The notes under the pieces: generated by a model
Told to the model about the DNA's origin: nothing
What the model saw: only the letters and a program-made list of their open reading frames with translations
The model's database searches: none
Shown: positions 54,623 to 64,000 of the stretch, piece after piece
How positions within the stretch are numbered: position 1 is the first letter of the stretch
Layout: each line of letters starts with the position of its first letter
NCBI GenBank assembly: GCA_905221605.1
Contig: CAJNDS010002105.1
Span: forward strand, 374,001 to 438,000
Length of the DNA: 64,000 nt
Origin: Symbiodinium natans
Taxonomy: Eukaryota > Sar > Dinophyceae > Suessiales > Symbiodiniaceae
Direction: 5' to 3'
Position numbers and translations under genes: made by a program

Positions 54623-55122
54623 TTGCTTGCAGACCCTAGAAATACATCTCTGAGGTTTTCTAGAGGTTTACGATTTCAGGTTTGCTACCTCCAAACCCTA
54701 AACCTTAAACTTGGAAGCCCTAAGTTACAGAAGAAATTTTGGCTTCTGCGACCTTCGAGGGATGTTTCGGGTCTAGGGTGTGGGGTTTAGGGTTTGGCTT
54801 TGGGGCTGCAGAGTTTAGGGTTTCGAGTTTAAGAGACGCGGGTGCAATCTTCCAGGGAAAGAGGGTGGGTTTGAGAGATTTGGTGGGATTTCTTGATTTT
54901 GCCGGGGTCTTGTTGGGCTGGTCGGCTTTTGGGGAGGGGGCGGGGGCGTAGATGGGGGTCACGTGGGGGCAGGTAGCAAAATGGCTCCCATGATTTGCAG
55001 CACGACTCTTCAGCCCTCACAGAAACCCTGAGCCCTTAACAATCCAAGCCAAAACTCCACAAACCCTAAAAAAACCCTGGAGCGCTGGACCTAAACCCCA
55101 AACCCAGCTATGCGAGCGCCAA
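54623..55122 (+). repeat. Direct duplication, copy 1
   Basis: About 500 bases repeated at 55,378-55,924 at high similarity. Landmarks: ttgcttgcagaccctag, gaccttcgagggatgtttcgg, gggggtcacgtgggggcagg, acccagctatg. Contains both CCCTAAA and TTTAGGG motifs. The 70-residue frame in each copy is not convincing as a gene. Confidence 0.87.
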
Positions 55123-55377
55123 AAACAACCCTAACCCCTAACCCCCTAGCTTAGAGAACTACACCGTAAGCTGTTGGTCTCTTCGCCTCAACCGTGATCT
55201 CTGCGAACGTGGCAGCTTAGTTGGGCTGGGGGGATGGTGGGGCATGTGCGCGCGCATGCATCTCTTTTTGGTAAATGTGACTTGTGGGGTTGCCTTGCCA
55301 GTGCGACAAACTTTAGAGGTTGTCGCGTGTAGGCTTGGTGCAGTAGAGGTGTTTACAAGAGTCCCAGTGTCTACGAG
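55123..55377. other. Spacer between the direct copies
   Basis: Begins with AACAACCCTAACCCCTAACCCC, which also occurs after copy 2 (near 56,309), as does ctctgcgaacgtggcagctt. The duplication therefore extends beyond the main block, and copy 2 has an insertion of unique DNA (55,925-56,300). Nothing else recognised. Confidence 0.6.
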
Positions 55378-55924
55378 TTGCTTACAGACCCTAGAAAAAC
55401 ATCTCTGAGGTCTTCTAGAGGTTTACGGTTTCAGGTTTGCAACCTCCAAACCCTAAACCTTAAACTTGAAAGCCCTAAGTCACAGAAGAAATGTTGGCTT
55501 CTGCAACCTTCGAGGGATGTTTCGGGTCTAGGGTGTGGGGTTTAGGGTTTGGCTTTGGGGCTGCAGAGTTTAGGGTTTCGAGTTTAAGGGACGCGGGGCA
55601 ATCTTCGGGAAAGAGGGTGGGTTTGAGAGATTTGGTGGGATTTCTTGATTTTGCCGGGGTCTTGTTGGGCTGGTCGGCTTTTGGGGAGGGGGTGGGGGCG
55701 TAGATGGGGGTCACGTGGGGGCAGGTAGTAAAATGGCTCCCATGATTTGCAGCACGACTCTTCAGCCCTTACACAAACCCTGAGCCCTCAACGATCCAAG
55801 TCAAAACTCTACAAACCCTAAATCTGGAGCGCTAGACCCTAGATTCTCAGCCCCTCTCCAAAGTCGAGAACCCTAAAAACCGAAACCCTGAACCTAAACC
55901 CGAAACCCAGCTATGTGAGCGCCA
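55378..55924 (+). repeat. Direct duplication, copy 2
   Basis: The partner of 54,623-55,122, with small indels and an added block near 55,838-55,890. Followed by ~380 bases without a counterpart (55,925-56,300), which has open frames on the plus strand but no recognisable domain. Confidence 0.86.
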
Positions 55925-56351
55925 ACCTGCGTGGAAAGACCATGTCCATGTGTTTGAATATTAGGGGTTGGGTGATAGGCAGCTACAGGCCTGCTCTTGC
56001 CTTTCCTATGCTGCCAGGGCTCAATGGAGCAGGCGCCCGACTGCCCCTTTTGGACGTAGTACGACATTCAGCGTGGCTTCTTCGTTGGTCAGCGGCGGAG
56101 GAGACAGTGACTGGGAAAGATGCTATCCTTATGAGCACTCTGAGCTCTTTTCTGGCGAACCCATCCTTGAAGGCAATAGCTACACCTGTAGCGCTGGATG
56201 GATAGCGCTCACCAAGCTCTTGGTTCTGCAGGGAACCGCGACACCTCGGCGGCCCAAGGACTTCCTACCCAACGGGCCGTCGCTGCTGTAGCAGCGGCCG
56301 AACTTGCAAACAACCCTAACCCCTAACCCCATCTCTGCGAACGTGGCAGCT

Positions 56352-57387
56352 TTGATCTGCCGTGGATTCTTTTTCGGTTTAAGGTTTAGGTTTAGGGTTG
56401 AGGTTTAGGGTTGAGGGTTTAGGGTGTTTAGTGTTCAGGGTTTTCGAAGCTTTGTGCTCGGGCTTCAGAACATGAACAACTAAACAACCACGTAGCCCCA
56501 AACAAACCCTGAAAAACCTGCCCTCCCCACACTAGCCTTCTCCACCGGCTTCAGGCGCCTGCAGCCAGTTGGTGTTTAGGGTTTGTGGCTCTTGCAGTTG
56601 CTTCTACACCGGAACAGAGTGAGATTTCGGGTTTAAATGTAGCACTTGAAGCTCTGCCTTCGATTACTGTTGCTTCTGCCCTCGGATAATGTTGCTTCTG
56701 CGCCAAAAAATATGTATGTCCATGAGAGGCGGCAGCACTTGCACAGCACCTTCAAGACACTTCGCCAGCATAGACAAAACTTGCACGTTCACCAGCGCTT
56801 TGAAGGGTCACACCTTCACCAGCGCGTTCACAGCGCCCCCGTCACTCTCCATCAATTGGATCAAGATGCCGGAACCTGACAGGGCCTTGACAAGGATTTA
56901 GGGTTCAGGGTAGGGGTTTGGTTTGGGTTTAAGGTTTAGGGTTGAGGGTTTAGGGCTCAGGGCCTAATAATCAAGGTTCATGGGTTTAGGGCTGCTGTGG
57001 CCGGGCAGGTTAACAACAAATCATAGTCAGATCCGAAGCGCTAAGCCCCGAAACCCCTACAGAGAATAACCCATACGTGTCTCGCTCGGGCTTTCGGGGC
57101 TCTGCTTCTTCATCATGTTTCGGGATATGACTTTATGTTTTGTATCGGGCCACACAATAACATGTTCGCGGGGCTTGTTTTATCTCCCTTGTTTATACTT
57201 TTGTTTCGAGCAAAGCCGTCCTGTCGAGGGCTTCTTTTCAATCTTTTGCAGTGCATAAACATGCCAAAAGAATTTTCCATTTGAGCCAAATTAGGCCCCT
57301 CAAATATCAAGGCTTCTTGTGTGTTGAACCATCACCACCCCATCCAAAAAAGACATCGAAACCCTGAGAAAAGACACGGATGTACAG
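56352..57387 (-). repeat. Right arm of large inverted repeat
   Basis: Inverted partner of 53,571-54,492. Rich in TTTAGGG near 56,380-56,440 and 56,895-56,965. The arms together with the central duplication form a 3.8 kb fold-back-like structure. No obvious target duplication is visible at the outer ends. Confidence 0.85.
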
Positions 57388-58356
57388 ATTATTGCTCTGG
57401 AGTGGAATGGCAAGTTACGGTGATCCTGACTACTGGCTGGCCGGCTTACTAACAGGCTATGAGGCGCACAAAACTTCACCGTGGACAAGAGCAGGTGCCC
57501 TGCGGGCACGCCGGAGGAAACGCCGATCGACGAGGACCCCACGGGCGTCAATCCTGGCACCGTAGTGTCATGGAACGACCCCTGCGGCAGCCCGAAGTCC
57601 CAGCAGGCGACAAACACAAAGAGTTCCCCCCTGCAAGGCGACTGGAGCACTGAGCAATGTGCGAATCCACCGAGGAAAGGGAATTCCCCTGAGAAGCCTT
57701 GCGCTGCTCACAAGCGGCATATGCCTGCATTTGCTGTTCATGCGTCGTCAGATGAGAGGAATCCCTGGAGTCCAGGTTTGCAAAAGCGACTCCGACGAAT
57801 GGCTGGCAGGCTGCTCCTCGCCTTCGATGCACACCAAACTGCGCCTCCGGGCAGGTGGCCAAGTTTGTAGTATGGAGCTCAGAAGCCAGTTACGAACTTG
57901 CTGCTGTTTCTGTTGCTTCTTCGTCGGAACTCTCGCTCTTCCGGTCTCCATGTTTAGCTGCGTTCCGGGCTGTCCTTTGACGGGTGAGTAGGCTCTCTAG
58001 CGGGACGACCGTCGAAACGTGGATGACTTGGCGTCGAGCCACGCCAGATTTTATGCCGCAGAAGTGCTCTTACATACCCACTTACGAAGGCTGCTATCAG
58101 TACTGTATCGGGACAGGTCGCTCATGGGCCGTGCCGGCCCAGAAAGCCACGGCGGCAGCAGGCGGTGCCATTAATTTGAATATCTGTAATCCGCCCTTGC
58201 CTGGCCTCCGACTTGAGCGGACTTCACTGTTCGGCGACCCGAGCCGAGGACGATTGGCAGGCCGGGAGGTCGATCTATGTCTTCCTTTCCGGCTCCCTCT
58301 ATCCGTGACGGAAACTGGCGGAGGCATGTTTCAGTTTGTGCCAAACGGCCGCCCCA
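57388..58356 (+). other. Unassigned; open frames of unknown nature
   Basis: Around 57,460-57,660 a plus-strand frame reads DKSRCPAGTPEETPIDEDP and on through GTVVSWNDPCGSP, which has gene-like composition, but no start, splice pair or family is clear. From 57,990 to 58,356 several frames are open without features. Confidence 0.3.
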
Positions 58357-58893
58357 CCGCAAGCAAATTGGTACGATGCATTCACGGCACACTGGGCGGC
58401 CCAACTGGGGTTGGCAACCGCTGTACATGTCAACAAAGGAGCTCTCAATCATTTTTGGGCCAAGCTGTACGGAAATGCCAAGCGGCAACACCCTGAATGG
58501 CAGCAGCTTGCCACACTTACCAAATTTCCGCTTCAGCTCAGCAGCAATGGAACAGTCACTGAATGGAACGTTCGAGCTGCAATAAGGGCGATGTGGCATC
58601 AAACGCCGCCTGCCCTAGCTGCTTTAGAGCAAGTTGTAATTCCTGCTGGTGCTGCTTTTTGGGGGGCGCGGGATTCTGGACGAGCACATTTGAAATGCAC
58701 ATCCCCATCCGGGGATGTGCAAGCGCAAGCTGCCGGTGATTCCAGCAGTGTCGATTCGACAAGCCCAGGCAAGTACGACAAACCAACCCTGGCAATAGCG
58801 CACGCTGGCTGGTCCTTGCGTGCAAGTGTTCACTCACAACTTTCGACTGCTGAGATCAACATGCCCGGCTTGTTCGCTGACGTGGCTTTATGA
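58357..58893 (+). CDS. Open frame of unknown function
   Basis: About 178 codons ending at 58,893. The first ~100 residues look like a folded protein (NWYDAFTAHWAAQLGLATAV, NHFWAKLYGNAKRQHPEW, WNVRAAIRAMWHQ), rich in Trp and His with no low complexity. The rest is Ser/Ala-rich. I recognise no family. It lies 150 bases upstream of a Copia-like remnant and might be part of the same decayed element, for example a gag-like region; that is a guess. Start unknown, since the frame is already open upstream. Confidence 0.35.
   Translation, partial: PQANWYDAFTAHWAAQLGLATAVHVNKGALNHFWAKLYGNAKRQHPEWQQLATLTKFPLQLSSNGTVTEWNVRAAIRAMWHQTPPALAALEQVVIPAGAAFWGARDSGRAHLKCTSPSGDVQAQAAGDSSSVDSTSPGKYDKPTLAIAHAGWSLRASVHSQLSTAEINMPGLFADVAL
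58696..58721. repeat. Perfect 11-bp hairpin
   Basis: TGCACATCCCC, four-base loop, GGGGATGTGCA. Inside the open frame 58,357-58,893. Too isolated to interpret. Confidence 0.6.
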
Positions 58894-59017
58894 TCTATTG
58901 ATGATTTAGTGTCGATTATGGACGGAGGTTTTGATCTACTGGCAAACGCATGGACACATGACCCGCATTTTGCGAGACTGCACTTCTCTCATTGCAAGAC
59001 TGAAGCAAGAATGAACT

Positions 59018-59335
59018 GAAATCGCCCTTCAAGGACACCTGCTGGTGGACACTGGCGCTGCTGTTTCAGTTGCGGCCCTGACACCTTTTCCAGCAAGCTG
59101 GACTTGCCTGTGCTGCGCCAAGGCGGGACGTGCCACGCGAGCCCACGGCCGAAAAGAAGGAACGACGCAGGCTCACTCGCCTGCCATTCCGAAGCTGGTG
59201 TCCGGAATGCGTGCGTTGCCGGACGCGGCGGGCATCACGGCAAGAAACGGTCCAGATGGATTACACCTTCTACTCGCGAAGGGCGCAGCAAAGACTCGCG
59301 CCGGAGAGTCTGTGCTGGTCATAGCGTTGACGCTT
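59018..59335 (+). pseudogene. Decayed Copia-like protease / pre-integrase remnant
   Basis: The frame near 59,018-59,095 reads HLLVDTGAAVSVAAL, an aspartic-protease-like Asp-Thr-Gly-Ala motif. Another frame (59,115-59,320) reads RRRLTRLPFRSWCPECVRC and then VQMDYTFYS. This is the signature of the zinc region and first catalytic Asp at the integrase start in dinoflagellate Copia-like elements, with the expected His replaced by Arg. The region between them, normally several hundred residues, is missing. No LTR seen nearby. Confidence 0.55.
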
Positions 59336-59340
59336 GTAGA

Positions 59341-60433
59341 CGTTCGACAATTTAAGTGATTCCTCAAGTCCAATGGCCAGGGCCAAACCATGAGTGCTCA
59401 GATTGAACTTTACGAGCAATTTGAGGCGACTATTGTGAAGGAATGTCGGAGATGGAGACTTTGGTAACGTGTCGTCGTGCCATCTCCCAAACGCTTCGTC
59501 TTCTGAAACTTAAAGATCTCAGGAGGTGTTCATCACGGTTAAAAAACACTTTCGGGACGTGGACAAACCTAACCACGAAGGCCGAGTGCCAGAGAAAAAT
59601 TTTGTGCAAGTTGTGGTTGTCAGTTGCCGTATTACTTTGGCGAATGATTGCAAGTGGTCCAAAGCTGAAACAGCCTTGGAACGGCGGGAGGCTTTCCTGC
59701 AAATAGTTCAGGTTTTCTATAAGCAAAATATTCGAAAGCATATTCTTAAAACAACCCGGATGACGAATAAGTCAGCGAGAAGCATGTTGCATACTTGATC
59801 AAGGGCCCAAGGCCAGCCAACTAGAGACCATTGCAGATCGACGGCTGCAACCCTTTGGCTCTTAGGTCGAATCGAAAGGTCTGTAAGAATCAATTTTGTG
59901 TGCATTCGGGTTCTAGTTCGGGACAGAGGCTTTTTCATGCCACAAGAAGCAGGTTCGTTCAATTGTTGCAACACACAGCTACCTGTCTCACCAGACCAAT
60001 CTCATGATCGATGTATTCAACATGTCCTTGAAAGCATTGTGCCAAGATGTCGCTGTTTTGGAGCTTTGGCTGACTTAGTTCCAACATACAATGACAACGG
60101 TGTAGTGTCACGTAAATGCACACGCCATTGCCGGGTTGTCGTATGGAGAGCATCAAGCATCATTAAGTGTGCGTCAAACCTTCCATAAACATCCGTCCAG
60201 AAACTAAATGTCTTCCTTGTATGAAAATTTGCGCCAGCTGATCACCGTCGGGGCCTTGGTCACACTTGGGCTTCGGGCTCAAGTCGTCAATCCCCTATGG
60301 CATGTGGTGCATTCACTTCGTGCATTGAGCTCCGAGGTTGTTGATGAGTTGCGCGATGTAGGGTGTGGAGCTCGGCCATCGTGAACCCCCATGAAACGCC
60401 AAAAAACTGAGGATTTGCACATTGGTTGCTCAG
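59341..60433. other. Unassigned sequence upstream of the dynamin-like gene
   Basis: An open plus-strand frame at 59,526-59,798 (KKHFRDVDKPNHEGRVPEK) has some gene-like composition but no family match. The 5' exons of the dynamin-like gene may lie here. None could be fixed. Confidence 0.3.
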
Positions 60434-63245
60434 GTTGCAACGCTACATCAGCTTGCCGCGAATAGCGGCCATTGGCACTCAAAGCAGTGGGAAAAGCTCG
60501 CTGATCGAATCCATCGTCGGGTCTGGTTCTCGGGGCATTGTGTCTTCAAGACACAATGCTTGTCTTGTGTTTTGGCGAAAACACCTCACAAATATCAGGC
60601 TTGATTTTCTGCCTCGGGGCGGTGGCGTGGTGACCAGGCCAGGCACATGCATCGTTTGTGTAATTTTTTCGGATACACTTGCTGACGTGTTTGAAGATGT
60701 TTGGTGCATTCTGAAGAATGTCCAACAGATCAATGCTCAGAGGGTTTGTGAATGGAAGCCACAACTGGTAGGCGGCCGTTGGAGCTGCGATTAGTTCATC
60801 TCAGCACTCAGGACAGAGCCAATTGGTCAACATGCGTCGAATGCGGTTTTGAGAGTGTGTGTGTGTGTGTGTGTGACAGTGCAGGAATTTGATGAAGGCC
60901 AAGCTTGGGCGATATTTGAGAAGACAGGCTCGGCACTGGCAGCAGCACTCATGCCAACCTTGCAACTTACGGCCTTTACGGCGTTCATGCCCAAACATCG
61001 TTGGTAATCAGCATGCAATCGTTGCAGGCACTTTCGCGTAATGCGCCCTGGCCAATCTCAGGTGACAAGAAATTCACAAATTTCGACGATGTTCGGAAGG
61101 TCTGTGTAGCCTGTTGCTTTCCTAGCTGGGGGGATGCGACGTGCTGCTGGTGCGAACGGCTGTTAAGCTAGGAGATCGAACGTCAAACCGATGCCGTGGC
61201 TGGCACGTGTCTTCCTGAGTGTGTTGTGCGTTCCACTTTCATTAGTGGCAGCGACTCAACACAACGATTCATGGTAAGACTTTTGCTGACCCTTCAGAGG
61301 AACAAGGGCATCGTGAACGACCCGATTGTGCTGACTGTCTATGCTACGGGTGCCCCAGACCTTACTCTCATCGATCTGCCGGAGGGCTCAGAGTGGCTTT
61401 GAGTGGCTTTCGAAGATGCGCTGTAGTCACTGTAAGTGCAGTCAGCCTTCGGCATGTGCCAACGACAGGCCGGGTGTGACGAGAGTGCCACTGCGAGGCA
61501 GCGACCAGGCACTGAGTTGCATCTGTGAGCTCTTTGGAGTGTGCTCTGTCTTTTGTAGTGTCTCTTAAGAGTCAGGTGGATGACATTGAGAAGGTCACCC
61601 GGGAGATGACGCTGCATTACATCAAGGACGTTGTTTGGTGTTGTTTCTATTTTCTTCGCCTTCCGCACTTCGTGCTGACAACCCAGCACATGTTTCCGAC
61701 AGTGCGCAGGACCCACGGACAATCATTCTTTGTGTGATCCCTGCGAACCAGGACTTTGTTAGCTGTCGGTGATGTGACGTGCATGTCCTTTGGCTTGGGA
61801 TCTTCTGTTGCAGGACATGTCTGTATCAGATGCCCTTCAGCTGGCCAGACAGGTGGATCCCCAGGGAATGAGGCATGCCCGGAGTGAAGCTGCCTTCGAA
61901 CCACGCTGGTCAGATTGTAGGCAGTATTCTACCCCAATAAGTCTAGCGAGATCCAGGCGTACAGTGAAGATGAGAGCGGCTAGAGTGGCATTCGCGTGAG
62001 ATGTCTATGTGATTCGGAAATAGAGGCTCTAAAGAAGGCCCTCAAAACAAGTGCTGTGATGTTCAAGCTACCAGGTCCATTGGAGTGATCACGAAAATAG
62101 ACATCATGGACCAGGGCACAGATGCTGTCAAGATGTGGCTTGGCGGCAGCAGCTGGGTCTAAGAGCCTACGTCGCTTGCGGGACAGCCAAGCCAAGCCAA
62201 GAGCCATCAAGAACCCTGCCTTAGCGAAATACCAGCAGTCGAGGTTGGGTCGAACCTAGCTTTCGTTCGTGCACTTCTTGTCCTGTATGTCCTGTGGCCC
62301 CGTGCCATGGTGAAGGCTTCGTGGTGAGGAGATTCCGCTACGTCCGAGTCTTAAACTCTCCAAGTTGAGAACTGGAAAGAGCTGAAGAGCTGGCGCGGCC
62401 GAGCTGTGATGCTGAGACTTGCCCACTGGCCAACTGCAATCTGTGATCGTTTTAGACAGCAACTAAGGCTTGGGCTATGTTGGTGTCAAGATGCGCAACC
62501 AACAGGATCAAGGGCTGCTTTCGACATGGTAGAATCTGGCTTCTTACTTGCCTCGTTTTTAGGACATCACCAGCAACAAGCCAGTAAAAGTCTCCTTGAA
62601 AGAAGAGAGGCGCGCATCAGGGGCCTGACTCTGCTTCCTCTGTCTGCTCCGTGTTTGCTCTGCTTCTGCTTCTGCGCAGGGAGTGGTTTGAGAATCACCG
62701 CCTCTACAGCAAGCTTCCCCCAGGTGCCGGAAAGTCTCCTACAGGGTTGCTTTGATGTTGCTTTGATGTTGATCCGTGCAGTGGCAGGTTTGGTGGGAAC
62801 CAGCACCCTGATTGACAAGCTGACGCAGCACCTGCGTTGCATGAGATACTGACTGCCATACGTATCCTGTTTTGGAGACATGCATGGACGTCAATGTGTG
62901 CACCGCATGCGCTCCATGCTGTGGACTGTGTGGCCGCCAGCTTTCTGAGCGTGGCAAGTTGAGGATTCTCTTCAAGCACATCCGGCGACACTTGTCTAGA
63001 ACCTGCTGTGGGAACATAGTTCAGAATTCAGGGCTCAGGACGCAGTGTGCAACGACAACCTTGGCATCTTTACTGCTGAGGGTTTCTGCCAGAGATCAAA
63101 AAAGAGATCAACGAAAGGCGAAGGCCATGGTGCTTCAGATATACGTCTTGCGGAGCACTGCTTCGAAATTCTATAGCCTCTATAGCGTTTTTTGAGCATC
63201 AGGACCGTGCAAGATCGCCTCGAAGAGTTGGGCTGGGCGCCCGGG
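60434..63245 (+). CDS. Dynamin-superfamily GTPase, multi-exon (partial)
   Basis: Dynamins are large GTPases that constrict and cut membranes. Exons I can fix: 60,434-60,520 (LPRIAAIGTQSSGKSS, G1 P-loop); 60,599 to about 60,637 (LDFLPRGGGVVTR, G2); 61,062-61,099 (GDKKFTNFDDVRK); 61,172-61,206 (EIERQTDAVAGT); 61,300-61,377 (NKGIVNDPIVLTV, APDLTLIDLP, G3); 61,469-61,508; 61,576-61,626 (VDDIEKVTREMTLHYIK); 61,710-61,751 (IILCVIPANQ); 61,814-61,872 (SDALQLARQVDPQGMR); 62,075 to about 62,150 (SIGVITKIDIMDQGTDA, G4). Later likely exons: 62,788-62,836 (LVGTSTLIDKLTQHL), about 63,091-63,120 (EIKKEINERR), 63,203-63,245 (TVQDRLEELGWAP). The exons join in phase up to G4. One short exon between G2 and GDKKF was not found. 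After G4 the reading is unclear, so the gene may be damaged or have exons I missed. The first and last exons are not in view. Confidence 0.85.
60521..60598 (+). other. Intron 1 of dynamin-like gene (GT-AG)
   Basis: 78 bases, GTCTGG...ATCAG, acceptor followed by G. Splicing restores IVG-LDFLPRG in phase. It is one of four canonical GT donors (others at 61,100, 61,207 and possibly 61,630); the rest are GC or GA. Confidence 0.75.
60848..60875 (+). repeat. Short GT microsatellite in an intron
   Basis: A (GT)n tract of about 26 bases in the region between dynamin exons. No coding role. Confidence 0.85.
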
Positions 63246-63403
63246 GCTAGTAAGTTAGTAAGATTCATTCTCAGCACTCTTCAAGGCTGTGAGACCTATG
63301 GCACACAAGACTTGATCACACTGATGTTACATTGATGAATGACGGAATGATTCGGAATGATTGATAGAAAGACGCGTGAATAAGGCCCACCCTCTCGCTT
63401 CTC

Positions 63404-63560
63404 CTTTTTTTTTTTTTTTAGGGTTTTGGGGTTTAGGGTGTCGGGCTTTAGGGTTTAGGATGTAGGGTTTTCAGTTTAGGGTTTAGGATTTAGGGTTTAG
63501 GGGTGTTAGGGGTTAGGGTTTAGGTTTAGGGGTTCGGGGTTGGGGTATAGGGTTGGTTTC
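63404..63560 (+). repeat. Telomere-like TTTAGGG repeats (degenerate)
   Basis: A poly(T) run followed by many TTTAGGG, TTTAGGA and TTTTGGGG variants on the plus strand. TTTAGGG is the telomere repeat reported for dinoflagellates and plants. The degeneracy and the interspersed unique bases argue for an interstitial array rather than a chromosome end. Confidence 0.8.
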
Positions 63561-64000
63561 GAGGAGACCGTAGACCATGGGAGGGGGGATGCCCAGGGGG
63601 GGGGGGGGGAAGTGTCACCAAGGTATGGTATCCCCCCCCCGCCGCCCCTGTGGTCCCTGTGGTTTGGGGTGGGGGGTGGGTATTTAGGGCTTAGGGGATT
63701 TAGGGTTGAAGGGTTCTAGAGTTTTGGGGCTTAGGCTTTTCGAGGTTGTGGGTGTTGGGTGGGGTTCGAAAGTGTTTTCAGTTTTGGAGGATCCGTTCAG
63801 GGTTGCAGGTTTAGGGTTTAAAGTTTGGGGGTTTACGACTTGGGGTTTAGGGTACAGGGTTTAGCTTTGCGTGTGCGAGGGAGGGGTGGAGGAGGGGGGT
63901 GCTGCTGACACGGCGACACGGAACCGTATATGGTCACAACCCCATGTCCTACCACTCTCGTTTCTCTGCTTGCCTTCGTGAATCCATGCTTCTTCACGCT
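63561..64000 (+). repeat. G-rich degenerate telomere-like sequence
   Basis: Scattered TTTAGGG and GTTTAGGG motifs to about 63,860 with two G/C homopolymer patches near 63,597-63,645. The last 140 bases show nothing recognisable. Confidence 0.6.

Noticed and set aside
54739-55703. Duplicated 70-residue gene (frames at 54,739 and 55,491)
   Set aside because: The frames are made of telomere-like and G-rich DNA, differ by a frame-breaking indel, and match no family.
60880-61010. The missing dynamin exon between G2 and GDKKF
   Set aside because: A frame with TLQLTAF near 60,958 resembles the expected LILQL strand, but no AG|G acceptor puts it in phase, so I did not include it.
63404-64000. A true chromosome end
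   Set aside because: The TTTAGGG repeats are degenerate and mixed with unique sequence, and ordinary sequence follows to the end of the window.

Overview
The window looks like nuclear DNA of a dinoflagellate, and a symbiodiniacean-type (Suessiales) genome is my best guess. Four things point there. (1) Retroelement junctions carry relicts of the dinoflagellate spliced leader (its 3' part, TTGGCTCAAG). (2) A dynamin-like gene at the right end has many short exons whose introns use GT, GC and probably GA donors with AG|G acceptors. (3) Degenerate TTTAGGG-type telomere-like repeats are scattered through the right end. (4) The Copia elements have the odd gag and pol layouts I associate with dinoflagellates. 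The family-level assignment is inference.

Layout. 1-13,692: no gene I can support; CA, GA and purine-rich microsatellites and unassigned DNA. 13,693-53,004: a ~39 kb retroelement array. Its basic members are ~1.3-1.75 kb non-coding units and LINE copies, nearly all on the minus strand and arranged head to tail. Most junctions read, on the minus strand: element 3' end GCTCAACTCGG, short poly(A), then a spliced-leader relict, then the next element. Two LTR retrotransposons landed in the array. Copia-A (364-bp LTRs, target duplication GGGCC) inserted into a unit. Copia-B (156-bp identical LTRs, target duplication GGGAG, complete at 33,603-41,866) inserted into LINE-A. Later an ~11.35 kb inversion with breakpoints at a CAGTAT/ATACTG microhomology (21,669-21,674 and 33,019-33,024) cut Copia-A and LINE-A in two and swapped their halves. 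Undoing it on paper makes both elements and the target duplication of Copia-A continuous again. 53,571-57,387: a ~3.8 kb structure with ~0.9-1.0 kb inverted arms around a direct duplication, rich in telomere-like motifs. 57,388-60,433: open reading frames of unknown nature and a decayed Copia-like protease/integrase remnant. 60,434-63,245: exons of a dynamin-superfamily GTPase, plus strand. 63,404-63,860: more TTTAGGG-like repeats.

How the parts work together. The LINE encodes an APE-type endonuclease, reverse transcriptase, RNase H and zinc motifs. The units end in a 3' tail resembling that of the LINE, so they may be non-autonomous partners copied by the LINE machinery. Both Copia elements carry, beyond RNase H, a membrane segment and a small C-terminal SG-H-C-CxxC motif, an unusual envelope-position extension. 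All LINE and Copia reading frames here contain frame changes, so they are annotated as pseudogenes unless a long open part remains.
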